This document shows, in pieces, positions 9,346-16,708 of a stretch of 64,000 nt of DNA. The notes beneath the pieces are model-generated. The model saw nothing but the letters and a program-made list of their open reading frames with translations. It had not been told where the DNA came from and ran no database searches. A program made the translations under genes and the position numbers. Each line of letters begins with the position of its first letter. The stretch's first letter is position 1. Source of the stretch: Spirochaetales bacterium (GTDB lineage: Bacteria; Spirochaetota; Spirochaetia; DSM-2461); contig JAQQAP010000016.1 of assembly GCA_028533045.1 (NCBI GenBank), forward strand, positions 62,001 to 126,000. Reading direction: 5' to 3'.

Positions 9346-9418
9346 GGTGGCGTAGCTCAGCTGGTAGAGCATTCGGCTCATATCCGAACGGTCAGGGGTT
9401 CAAGTCCCTTCGCCACTA
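9346..9418 (+). tRNA. tRNA-Met (CAU), elongator type
   Basis: Cloverleaf: acceptor GGTGGCG/CGCCACT with a G-U closing pair, D arm GCTC/GAGC, anticodon stem TTCGG/CCGAA with loop CTCATAT (anticodon CAT), T arm AGGGG-TTCAAGT-CCCTT, discriminator A, and no encoded CCA. The anticodon stem lacks the three G-C pairs of initiator tRNA, so this is elongator Met. A tRNA-Ile2 whose C34 is converted to lysidine has the same anticodon and cannot be fully excluded. Confidence 0.9.
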
Positions 9419-9424
9419 AATTAC

Positions 9425-9454
9425 AACCGTTCCTTATTCAGGAACGGTTTTTTT
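9425..9454 (+). terminator. Rho-independent terminator after tRNA-Met
   Basis: A 10-bp perfect stem, AACCGTTCCT (9425-9434) with AGGAACGGTT (9440-9449), has a 5-base loop and a run of T residues. It starts seven bases after the tRNA. Confidence 0.92.
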
Positions 9455-9470
9455 ATGTCCGGAGGTCTTT

Positions 9471-10085
9471 ATGGAAAAGAGAATTCCCTCAGGCTCAGAG
9501 GAGATGAAAGAGCTATTTCGTTCCCTCTCTCTCATTTATTTATCCCGTTCCCGTCAGTCGATGGATCTTTCCGATAAACGACATTACCGACAATCTTCCT
9601 ATTATAAAGAAAACTCCCCTGAATTCGATAAGCTCAGTGGCCAATATGGTCAGGATATTAAAGAGAGTCGTCTTGCCCCTTCATCGGTGGGATTTATTGA
9701 CAAAAGCATGGGCCGGGGGCTTTTTTCGGAAGAGGACAGGAGTGCAGGCGATTTCATCGGGGAGTATTGCGGTGTGATCGGTCGAGCCCTTAAGTGCCGC
9801 CCCGTGAAGGATCACCTGGGGGGATTTGCCACCGATTACGCCTGGACCTACCCGGAAAAGAGGGGCTTTCGGGCTTTGGAGGTGAACGGACGGCTGGAAG
9901 GAAACGAGACGCGATTCGTCAACCACAGCTTTACCCCCAACTGTCGTATGGAACATACCCTTGTGGATAATCGCTGGGTTCTTTTTCTGGTAGCACAAAA
10001 GGAGATTGCCCGGGGAGAACAGTTTACTGTGGATTACGGCGAGGAGTACTGGACCGGGGGCCACAGGGAATTAATCATTATTTAA
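9471..10085 (+). CDS. SET-domain protein (putative protein lysine methyltransferase)
   Basis: In this 204-residue protein the C-terminal two thirds are a SET domain. The visible motifs in order are SMGRGLFS, FIGEYCGVI, RFVNHSFTPNCRMEH (the pseudoknot NHS motif) and GEQFTVDYGEEYW (catalytic Tyr region). SET enzymes transfer methyl from S-adenosylmethionine to protein lysines. The usual post-SET cysteines are absent. The N-terminal 65 residues are charged and unassigned. The gene begins 17 bp after the tRNA-Met terminator with a CCGGAGGT ribosome site. SET proteins occur in scattered bacteria and may be acquired or may modify a DNA-binding or surface protein; the substrate here is unknown. Confidence 0.85.
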   Translation: MEKRIPSGSEEMKELFRSLSLIYLSRSRQSMDLSDKRHYRQSSYYKENSPEFDKLSGQYGQDIKESRLAPSSVGFIDKSMGRGLFSEEDRSAGDFIGEYCGVIGRALKCRPVKDHLGGFATDYAWTYPEKRGFRALEVNGRLEGNETRFVNHSFTPNCRMEHTLVDNRWVLFLVAQKEIARGEQFTVDYGEEYWTGGHRELIII

Positions 10086-10158
10086 GTGATAAAACCTCAT
10101 ATTCCCAGCCAGATTGACGAAGATATAACATAGAACCGGAAATATACGGGAGATATTC

Positions 10159-10626
10159 ATGAATAAAATACTATTTTCTATCCTTTTTCTTGTTTCTTTC
10201 GTTCCCCTGAATCTTTTAGCGGAAACTGTTATGATAGAGTCCGTTGCCCTAGGCGACAGGGGGGAGTTTGAAGAGGAAGAAAAGACTCGCCTTATTCAAA
10301 TGGAAACGGGAGTTATGGAAGCCCTTTTTGACGGGGGCCATCTTTTTTTTAATATGTACAGCCCTAACGGAACGCTGGATCCCATGAAATCCAATAATGC
10401 CCTTATGCAGGCAAGACAGACAGGAGCCCGTTGGCTTGTCCGTCTTAGAGCACAGGAGGAGGCGGTTGAGTGGTGGTTTTTTTCTTTGGCCGATTTTTCT
10501 CTTCTGGGGGAAGGGAATATTTCCAAAGAGGATGTGGATACCGGGGACGAAATGACTTGGGAAGAGGTTTTCTTTGAGTCGGGAAAGATCGTCGGTAACA
10601 GCATTGTTAATTACATGAACCCTTAA
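10159..10626 (+). CDS. Exported protein of unknown function
   Basis: A signal peptide (Lys at 3, hydrophobic run to NLLAE, about residues 1-22) leads a 155-residue protein without cysteines or a recognised motif. The mature part has alternating acidic and hydrophobic segments (TRLIQMETGVMEALFDGGHL, ARWLVRLRAQEEAVEWWFFS) and is probably periplasmic. The start has GGGAG upstream. The RlpA/SPOR-like gene follows after 11 bp, so the two are probably co-transcribed and may act together at the envelope. Confidence 0.72.
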   Translation: MNKILFSILFLVSFVPLNLLAETVMIESVALGDRGEFEEEEKTRLIQMETGVMEALFDGGHLFFNMYSPNGTLDPMKSNNALMQARQTGARWLVRLRAQEEAVEWWFFSLADFSLLGEGNISKEDVDTGDEMTWEEVFFESGKIVGNSIVNYMNP

Positions 10627-10637
10627 CAGGAGAGGTT

Positions 10638-12098
10638 ATGAAAAAGCTTATATTTAGTCTGATTTTACTGGCGGGTAGCTTGTCGGTATCTTTCGCACAG
10701 AGCGCTATTTGGGCGGGAAACGCCACCAGAGGGAATGATGATGCCTATCCTGCTTCTATACGTAGTTCCGGGAAAGCGGCCGGTCTCTCTTTGGCTCTGC
10801 CCGAAGGTACTCTGGTACAGGTAAGAAACCGTAAAAACGGTAAAACCGCCGATGTCACCATCGTTTCGGGGCAGGGAAAACCGGGAATCTTTCTTCTTTT
10901 GAACTCCTCTGCCGCCGATGCATTGGATATTCATACGGGTGAAGTGATTATGGTAGAGATTGAAGAAAAAAGTTCCATCTCCAATCCCTTCCTGGATTAT
11001 AGCTCCGACCCGGACGGCTTCAAACGTAATTTGAATGAAGAATTCCTTACCAGTCCGGGAACTAATCCGGATGATCCCTCCTCCCTTGATGTGGAAGGGG
11101 AGATGGATAAAATGGGCTACGAGACGGAAGAAGAGGATGCCTCTCTTGCCGAAGAAAGTTCACCCGAAGAAACTGCTGTGGCAGCGCTTCCCGATACGGA
11201 TGATGCCGTTATTGAGGAAGAAGAGCTTCTTATGGAAGAAATCACTGTTGAAGATCCTCTTGAAGGCGAGCTGCTTGTCGACGCCGGGGAAGCTGAAACA
11301 GAAGAAATCATAGAAGAAAATCCGATTGTTGTGGAAACTCCTATCGAGGAAACCCCTCCTGTGGAAGAGCCGGAACTGGAAGAGTTGTATGTTCCCGAAG
11401 CGGAAGGGGATTTCGAAGAGATTATTATTGCCACGGGAAAAGACGATTACGATGAAGAGCTGGACTATAGTTCGAAGGAAGAGCCCTTTCTCAGTGATGA
11501 CCTCACGGCGGATGAACTTGTTAAGGAAGAGCCGGTCTTAGAAGAGTCCGCTCCTGTGGAGGAACCCATAGTCGAAGAAGCCCCTGTCCTTGCCGAAACA
11601 GAAGAGGCTCCCAAAGAGGAACCGGTAATAGATAGGGAACGGGTTATTTACTTTCTTACTCCCGCAGAGCTAAGGCCCCCCGAAGTGGAAGAGGAAGAAC
11701 CGGCCTTACCGGAATGGAATGAAAGCGAGGGCGAGGTGCTCACCGTAGAAGCGGAAGAACCTGTTGCAGAGCCGGAGAAGGAAGGGGAAGAAGAGATAAT
11801 CTTTGTTCCCCAGTACGTGGAATCGGATGATCTGGAAGAGTACATGGAAGAGACCAGAGAAAGCGGTGCCCGCTATGTGCAGGTGGCCCTGTTCGATAAG
11901 AATGCCTCAGAAGAGATTTATGATAACATGGGAATCCTTCAGGACGCTTTTCCCTATCTTCCCATATTACTAATGCCCGGCAGCACTGAAAATACCCTTC
12001 GCCTGATGGTAGGCCCCGTTTCCCGCGATGAAGTGGGGATTTTGCTCTACGCCATGAAAGCCCACGGCTTTGCGGACGCTTTTTTAAACCGGGAGTAA
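10638..12098 (+). CDS. Exported RlpA-like/SPOR-domain protein with Glu-rich linker
   Basis: The protein has 486 residues. A signal peptide ends near SVSFAQS. Residues 25-110 resemble the double-psi beta-barrel of RlpA-type proteins (GKAAGLSLALPEGTLVQVRN, TADVTIVSGQGKPG). Residues 120-390 are an acidic, low-complexity linker of Glu/Pro/Val/Ala motifs, and the last 75 residues form a SPOR-like domain (RYVQVALFDKNASEE, LRLMVGPVSRDEVGILLYAM). SPOR domains bind denuded glycan strands at division sites. The linker probably spans the periplasm. The protein sits between an exported protein (11 bp upstream) and a TylF-type methyltransferase (3 bp downstream). RlpA catalytic residues were not verified, so a structural rather than lytic role is possible. 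Confidence 0.8.
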   Translation: MKKLIFSLILLAGSLSVSFAQSAIWAGNATRGNDDAYPASIRSSGKAAGLSLALPEGTLVQVRNRKNGKTADVTIVSGQGKPGIFLLLNSSAADALDIHTGEVIMVEIEEKSSISNPFLDYSSDPDGFKRNLNEEFLTSPGTNPDDPSSLDVEGEMDKMGYETEEEDASLAEESSPEETAVAALPDTDDAVIEEEELLMEEITVEDPLEGELLVDAGEAETEEIIEENPIVVETPIEETPPVEEPELEELYVPEAEGDFEEIIIATGKDDYDEELDYSSKEEPFLSDDLTADELVKEEPVLEESAPVEEPIVEEAPVLAETEEAPKEEPVIDRERVIYFLTPAELRPPEVEEEEPALPEWNESEGEVLTVEAEEPVAEPEKEGEEEIIFVPQYVESDDLEEYMEETRESGARYVQVALFDKNASEEIYDNMGILQDAFPYLPILLMPGSTENTLRLMVGPVSRDEVGILLYAMKAHGFADAFLNRE

Positions 12099-12101
12099 GG
12101 A

Positions 12102-12830
12102 GTGACCGAAGAACAGGCCGTTGAGTTTTTGAGAAAAAAAGGTTGGGGACTTATAACTCCCCAGACCTACCTGATAGATGTTGAGCCCGATTTCAAGGAA
12201 GCCTGGGAGCTTGTCTCTCCCTTTACTATGATATCACCGGAAAGAGCTTATGCCATTAGTCAGGCATTGGACTATCTTGAAGGGAATAACATTTCCGGTG
12301 ATATTGTCGAATGCGGTGTCTGGAGAGGGGGAGCCTGTATGCTGGCCGCCCGCCTTATACTCCAGAGGAATTACAGGAAAAGAGCCTTCTGGCTATATGA
12401 TACCTTTGAAGGAATGACCGAACCCACCGAGGACGATATTATCGCCGCCAGTGGCCAGCCTGTGGCGGAGCGGAACCCCTTGGGTTGGTGGGCTGTTTCC
12501 GAAGATGAGGTTAGGGCTAATCTGGAAAGAACCGGATACGATAAGGAGCGCTATACCCTGGTTAAGGGGGATGTGTGCCAGACTTTGGAAGACTCTGTTC
12601 CCGAGGGGCCTATTGCTCTTTTGAGGCTGGATACGGACTGGTACGAGTCAACCAAAAAAGAGATGGAAGTTCTATTTCCCAAGTTAGCTCGGGGGGGAGT
12701 GCTCCTCCTTGATGACTACGGTCATTTTAAGGGTGCTGCAAAAGGAGTGGATGAGTATTTCGCTTCTTTGGGATTAACCCCCCTATTGCAGCGTGTTGAT
12801 TATACCGGGCGTCTTTATATCAAGAATTAG
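12102..12830 (+). CDS. TylF/MycF-family SAM-dependent O-methyltransferase
   Basis: This protein of 242 residues starts at GTG; GGGAG lies six bases upstream inside the previous stop region. TylF/MycF family signatures are clear: DIVECGVWRGGACMLAAR (SAM site), FWLYDTFEGMTEPTEDD, RLDTDWYESTKKEME (metal-binding acidic residues) and GGVLLLDDYGHFKGAAKGVD. Family members methylate hydroxyls of sugars, often in macrolides or surface glycans, using a divalent metal. It lies 3 bp after the SPOR gene, which suggests a cell-surface sugar substrate, but no glycosyltransferase is adjacent. Its 3' end overlaps the convergent thioredoxin-like gene by 48 bp. Confidence 0.88.
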   Translation: MTEEQAVEFLRKKGWGLITPQTYLIDVEPDFKEAWELVSPFTMISPERAYAISQALDYLEGNNISGDIVECGVWRGGACMLAARLILQRNYRKRAFWLYDTFEGMTEPTEDDIIAASGQPVAERNPLGWWAVSEDEVRANLERTGYDKERYTLVKGDVCQTLEDSVPEGPIALLRLDTDWYESTKKEMEVLFPKLARGGVLLLDDYGHFKGAAKGVDEYFASLGLTPLLQRVDYTGRLYIKN

Positions 12831-13322
12831 TTCTTCAATTATCCGGAAGAAGTCCTCCGAGGCTAAATCGGGATAGATCCCTTCCGAAGAGCCTCTCAAG
12901 TTGAAGTTATGATCCGTAATCAGTATGGTGGGGTATTTTTGTACTCCCCATTTCTGGGCGGATCTGCCTTCCCGGTCCTTAAAGTCCTCTTCTGCTGTAG
13001 AGACAGTCAAGACAAGAAGGGGCTCATCGGCAAATCGGTTTTTTAGTTTTTTCAGCTGATTCTTTAAGTCTGCCGTGAACAGATCGGCCTCATCAAGAAA
13101 GATAATAACCATAACCTGCTCGGAACTCCCGTTTATTAGGTAGCTTTTCCCTTGGGGATTTATGAGTCTTCCCGGGCTAAGGGGCAGGGGAGGAGAAAAG
13201 TAATTAAAATCCAGTAATTCCAGGCGGGATATGTTATCGGTATAGCTGTAATTATCTTCCTGTGAAAAAAGAGGCAGGGAGAGACAAATCAGGATAAGGA
13301 CTGTTCTGCTGTAGAGTTTCAT
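12783..13322 (-). CDS. Exported thioredoxin-fold protein lacking CxxC
   Basis: This protein has 179 residues with a signal peptide (residues 1-20, LPLFSQE). The mature part reads as a TlpA/thioredoxin fold: EQVMVIIFLDEADLFTADL where the CxxC active site would be, LLVLTVSTAEE, WGVQKYPTILITD with the cis-Pro, then a C-terminal helix. There are no cysteines in the mature protein, so it cannot be a redox thioredoxin and may be a chaperone or binding protein. The 3' end overlaps the methyltransferase gene tail-to-tail by 48 bp. No Shine-Dalgarno sequence precedes the ATG. Confidence 0.72.
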   Translation of the reverse strand: MKLYSRTVLILICLSLPLFSQEDNYSYTDNISRLELLDFNYFSPPLPLSPGRLINPQGKSYLINGSSEQVMVIIFLDEADLFTADLKNQLKKLKNRFADEPLLVLTVSTAEEDFKDREGRSAQKWGVQKYPTILITDHNFNLRGSSEGIYPDLASEDFFRIIEELILDIKTPGIINTLQ

Positions 13323-13329
13323 GGATTAT

Positions 13330-13358
13330 ATATTATCAAAAAAAAACGTTTTTTGCAA
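13330..13358 (-). promoter_or_regulatory. Promoter of thioredoxin-like gene, leaderless spacing
   Basis: On the minus strand TTGCAA (13358-13353), 17 bp and TAATAT (13335-13330) are followed after seven bases by the ATG at 13322. No Shine-Dalgarno sequence is present, so the +1 should be at or beside the start codon. Confidence 0.5.
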
Positions 13359-13408
13359 AAAAAGTATTCTATTTATTCGGGGGGGCAGGTATAATCCTGT
13401 TTAACGCT

Positions 13409-14518
13409 ATGTGGATTTTAATCATTATTTTGATTATCGGTGCGGCTCTTTTATTGTTGAATCGATCTTCGGGCAAGGTCAATCGTCTGCAGATTATACG
13501 GTTTTATTCAAAGGGTAAGGACGCCGGTTTCAAATGGAACGAAATATCCCTTCTCTGGAAAGCGGCGGTACTCGCCGAAGTGGATGTTCCCACGAAAATT
13601 TATTTTTCCCTTGATGAGCTCGATAACTGTATTAACATTATTAATAGAAAATACGGTGTTCTGGACAGAAAGAACCATAGTGATCCGGCCATTCGTGAAT
13701 TGGTGGGCAAACTTTTCGATTACAGAAAAAAAGTCGAATTCAGCAAGCCCCGCTATAAAAGAGGGCTTAAAACCACCCGCGATATTCCCCTTAATCAGTT
13801 TATGAAAATCCGCACTTCCGAGGCGGGAATACACACTACAACCGTCTGTGGCAATACGGATACCTATGTTGTTATTAGTTATCCGAAGGGTGAGCCTGTC
13901 CCCATTGGTTTTACCTGGCGCGGACGGGTGTTGAATATTTACTTTTGGCGTGATAACGATGCGGGGTATTTTTTTCAGTCCAGACTCATTGATTCCTATA
14001 AGGACAGCGATAATAAGTATTTTCGCATGGCCCATACGGATCATTTGCTGCGTAGTCAAAAAAGAAGATCCGTTCGGGCGGAAGCTCAGTTTGCAGCTCA
14101 GATGTACCGCTTTAAATCTACCGCTTCCTTTAATAATGATATAGAAACCAATCCCGGTCTCTTTTGCGTTATTACCGATGTTTCCGAAGACGGAGCCGCC
14201 GTAAGAGTCGGGGGACGGGGTAAGAAAGGCATGGCCCTCAAGCTTCAGTTTAAAATTCGCGAGAATCTCATCGTGGTGAACGGTGTCGTAAAGAGTGTGA
14301 ACTATAACTACGATAAGGATCAGTCCATACTCCATATTGAACTTATGCCTTTGGAAGAGTCTGCCAAATTTGCCGTTTTATCCTATGTTTACGATGTGGA
14401 CAGAAGCAGAAAAAGAAAACAAGCCGTAGTGGAAGAGCATAAACGGGACCGGCAGGAAAAAATTGCCGGAGAAATGGTTGAAGTGGAAGAAATCGCCATG
14501 GCCGATGATTCGGAGTAA
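13409..14518 (+). CDS. PilZ-domain protein with N-terminal membrane anchor
   Basis: This 369-residue protein has one membrane helix at residues 2-17. A middle region of about 200 residues follows, then a C-terminal PilZ domain marked by SQKRRSVRAEAQ (RxxxR motif), ITDVSEDGAAVRVGG (DxSxxG motif) and ILHIELMPLEES. The layout resembles the YcgR-like/PilZ proteins of spirochaetes that bind cyclic di-GMP and affect motility. The last 40 residues are highly charged. The start has no clear Shine-Dalgarno sequence; a TATAAT at 13390-13395 lies 13 bases upstream. It is followed after 60 bp by a lipoprotein gene. The c-di-GMP-binding motifs look intact. Confidence 0.85.
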   Translation: MWILIIILIIGAALLLLNRSSGKVNRLQIIRFYSKGKDAGFKWNEISLLWKAAVLAEVDVPTKIYFSLDELDNCINIINRKYGVLDRKNHSDPAIRELVGKLFDYRKKVEFSKPRYKRGLKTTRDIPLNQFMKIRTSEAGIHTTTVCGNTDTYVVISYPKGEPVPIGFTWRGRVLNIYFWRDNDAGYFFQSRLIDSYKDSDNKYFRMAHTDHLLRSQKRRSVRAEAQFAAQMYRFKSTASFNNDIETNPGLFCVITDVSEDGAAVRVGGRGKKGMALKLQFKIRENLIVVNGVVKSVNYNYDKDQSILHIELMPLEESAKFAVLSYVYDVDRSRKRKQAVVEEHKRDRQEKIAGEMVEVEEIAMADDSE

Positions 14519-14578
14519 TAGGTTGTTTTTTCCTTTTTTATTAATTAAACTTAAAAAAAATTGCGATAAGGAGTCGAA

Positions 14579-15469
14579 ATGAACTTGAGAGGAAAAATTT
14601 TGCCGATTACGATCGGTTTGATGATTTCCGGTCTATTTTTTTCCTGTACCGGCGAGCCTGAAACTACAGATCCGGAGCAGGGAAGTGATATGTCCGTTGA
14701 GGTCGAAGATAATAAAAGCGAGGTCGTTTACGAAACAAAGGTAGAAGAGGTCTACAAGGTTTCAAAAGAAAGTTATTTTCTCGATGACGGTTCTGCCAAT
14801 GGTTATAAAGAATTTTCCTATGATGATAGGGGAAATCTGACCGGAATCGTTAATTACCGCGGTTCGGGGGATCTTCTTTTTGAAGAGAAATATGAGCTGG
14901 ATGAAAAAGGAAATATTCTTAAAGCCAAGCTTTTTGACAGTGAAGGATTAACCTCTTATACCGTATATACCTATGATGACAATGGGCTTCTGATTGGTGA
15001 AGAGTACTACAATCACAGAGATTTGTACCTCTCCGGATCTCGTTTTGAATATGATAAAAAGAATAACAAGGTTCTTTGGGAATCTCTTGATGAGAATAAA
15101 TCTCTTGTTCTCAAGGCTGAGTATATTTATAAAGGGGATGATCTTATCAAAGTTTCCTTTCTGACTCCACTTAATAAGGATGACGGTTCCCTGGATTACT
15201 CTTATAGGGATGATAAAGTAATTAAAGAGGTGAGTATTAACGGTTCCGGTAAAGAAGAAAGACGAACCGAATACGAATACGACGACGATATGATGATTGT
15301 TTCAAAGATCTTTCAACTGGGCCGATTATCACGGGTTAATGAGATGGAATATGACAATATGGGACAGAAAGTCAAAATGATGACTTACAACCGATCCAAG
15401 AAGCTTATTAGTCATACCGTTTATGAATACGTTACTTTTCAGGAAGAAAAGACAGTACCGGCAGAGTAG
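14579..15469 (+). CDS. Lipoprotein with YD/RHS-like repeats
   Basis: In this 296-residue protein a signal peptide ends in the lipobox LFFSC (Cys about residue 23), so it should be lipidated. After an acidic linker come tandem beta-hairpin units of about 20-25 residues with the pattern Y-D-x-x-G-x-L, for example FSYDDRGNLTGIVNY, YELDEKGNILKAKLF and YTYDDNGLLIGEEYY. This is the YD/RHS or MORN-like pattern of surface proteins. Ribosome site AAGGAG. It lies 12 bp upstream of the HEAT-like gene, and both are probably envelope proteins of one operon. Function unknown. Confidence 0.78.
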   Translation: MNLRGKILPITIGLMISGLFFSCTGEPETTDPEQGSDMSVEVEDNKSEVVYETKVEEVYKVSKESYFLDDGSANGYKEFSYDDRGNLTGIVNYRGSGDLLFEEKYELDEKGNILKAKLFDSEGLTSYTVYTYDDNGLLIGEEYYNHRDLYLSGSRFEYDKKNNKVLWESLDENKSLVLKAEYIYKGDDLIKVSFLTPLNKDDGSLDYSYRDDKVIKEVSINGSGKEERRTEYEYDDDMMIVSKIFQLGRLSRVNEMEYDNMGQKVKMMTYNRSKKLISHTVYEYVTFQEEKTVPAE

Positions 15470-15481
15470 GGAGCGAAAAGT

Positions 15482-16645
15482 ATGAAAAGAAATATATTAT
15501 TAGCATTGGTATCCCTTATGGTTTTTTCTCTTAATGCCGGCGATAAAGCGGAAATGTGGTCACGTCTTTATTCCCGTACGACTTCCATGGAACAGAAAGT
15601 AACGGCCATGGAAAAAATGGTCCTATTGGATGATCCGGGATTGGAAATAACTTTTACCTCCGCTTTGGATGAATTAATCAATGGTGAGTATCTGCAATAC
15701 GCTACGGGACCCCAAAGTTATAACTGGGAAAATATTGTGCGTATGTCAATGAATGAGCTGGCTCAGTTTAAAGCTGTTGATTCGGCTTATCTTTTAATGC
15801 AGATTGTTAACGAGCATTCCGGGATTATAAAAGCCGATGCCATTATGGCTTTAGGTGATATGAGAGCCCTGGATTATGCCGGAGATATAGCCATGCTGCT
15901 GAGAAATCTCAACATGAATACGGCATCCGACAAGAACAGTGCCGAACTGGAAGCCTATAGTGCTGTTTACGCTTTGGGTAAGATGAAAGATATCACGGGA
16001 TTTTCTCCCGTTTTCTACTCCCATGTAGGATGGTATACCCGAAGAACAAGAAATCTAGCCAAGAATGTACTCAAGGATATGCTTGAAGATCCTTCCGACC
16101 AGATTATGGTGATTATGGAGGAGGCTGACTACAAAAATAAACTTATCGCACTTAATGTAGAACTGGAATCCTCTGCTTCTGCGGAAGGTAAGGAGATGGT
16201 TATTATTGATGCTTTGCGTCAGGGGGTGGAAATCTACTCGTCCGACCCTATGGAAAAGAATGACCTTTACCAGTTGAGAATTGCCGCTCTTACCGCATGT
16301 TATCAACAGGGAATATCCAATCCCGACTCTCTCGAGTATTTGGCAAGAGCTTACCGGGAAGCGGATAAATTGGAAGAAAAGATTCTCGTTGTTCAGGCGG
16401 TGGGAACCAACGGATCGGATGATTCCATCGTTCTAATGTCCGATTGGCTTGATGTTTTTCACGAAAAGATGATTGGCGGGGTTAATCCCAATAATGATGA
16501 GATTACCTTGATTACTCAGCTTATTTATGCCCTTGAGATTTCCGGTAATGAGTTGGCCAAACCGGTTCTGAGTGAGATTGAAGTCTACGGCTATTCCAAT
16601 AAAATTAACCGTGCTGCTGCTGCTGCACTTAAAAATATGTCTTAA
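15482..16645 (+). CDS. Exported helical-repeat (HEAT-like) protein
   Basis: The protein is 387 residues with a signal peptide (residues 1-19, ending NAGD). The rest is predicted all-alpha, with HEAT-like helix pairs such as IIKADAIMALGDMRALDYAGD, AYSAVYALGKMKDI and YSNKINRAAAAALKNMS. Such solenoids mediate protein binding. It is co-oriented with the lipoprotein gene 12 bp upstream and ends before a strong terminator at 16672. No enzyme motif is visible, and I do not recognise a named family. Confidence 0.72.
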   Translation: MKRNILLALVSLMVFSLNAGDKAEMWSRLYSRTTSMEQKVTAMEKMVLLDDPGLEITFTSALDELINGEYLQYATGPQSYNWENIVRMSMNELAQFKAVDSAYLLMQIVNEHSGIIKADAIMALGDMRALDYAGDIAMLLRNLNMNTASDKNSAELEAYSAVYALGKMKDITGFSPVFYSHVGWYTRRTRNLAKNVLKDMLEDPSDQIMVIMEEADYKNKLIALNVELESSASAEGKEMVIIDALRQGVEIYSSDPMEKNDLYQLRIAALTACYQQGISNPDSLEYLARAYREADKLEEKILVVQAVGTNGSDDSIVLMSDWLDVFHEKMIGGVNPNNDEITLITQLIYALEISGNELAKPVLSEIEVYGYSNKINRAAAAALKNMS

Positions 16646-16671
16646 TGGGACAATTTTAGGTAATTTTTGAT

Positions 16672-16708
16672 AAAAAGCCTCTACCCTTTGGGTATGAGGC
16701 TTTTTTTT
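16672..16708 (+). terminator. Rho-independent terminator overlapping the comEC 5' end
   Basis: GCCTC-T-ACCC (16677-16686) pairs with GGGT-AT-GAGGC (16690-16700) across a short loop, flanked by A residues on the left and eight T residues on the right. It terminates the HEAT-like operon, but it also covers the ATG at 16694 and the GAGG that would serve an ATG at 16709. Confidence 0.82.

Noticed and set aside
9303..9470. Integration site at tRNA-Met next to the SET gene
   Set aside because: No repeat of the tRNA 3' end and no integrase are visible in the neighbourhood.
11117..11434. Ser-rich minus-strand open frame in the SPOR-gene linker
   Set aside because: The low-complexity Glu codons (GAA/GAG) read backwards as Ser/Phe-type codons; this is an artefact of the acidic linker.
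13390..13395. TATAAT before the PilZ gene at 13409 as a sixth leaderless promoter
   Set aside because: The -10 box is 13 bases from the ATG and no -35 box lies 16-18 bp upstream, so it does not fit the pattern.
13508..14335. 275-codon minus-strand open frame opposite the PilZ gene
   Set aside because: The plus-strand PilZ protein has intact RxxxR and DxSxxG motifs; the antisense frame has no start signals and no domain.
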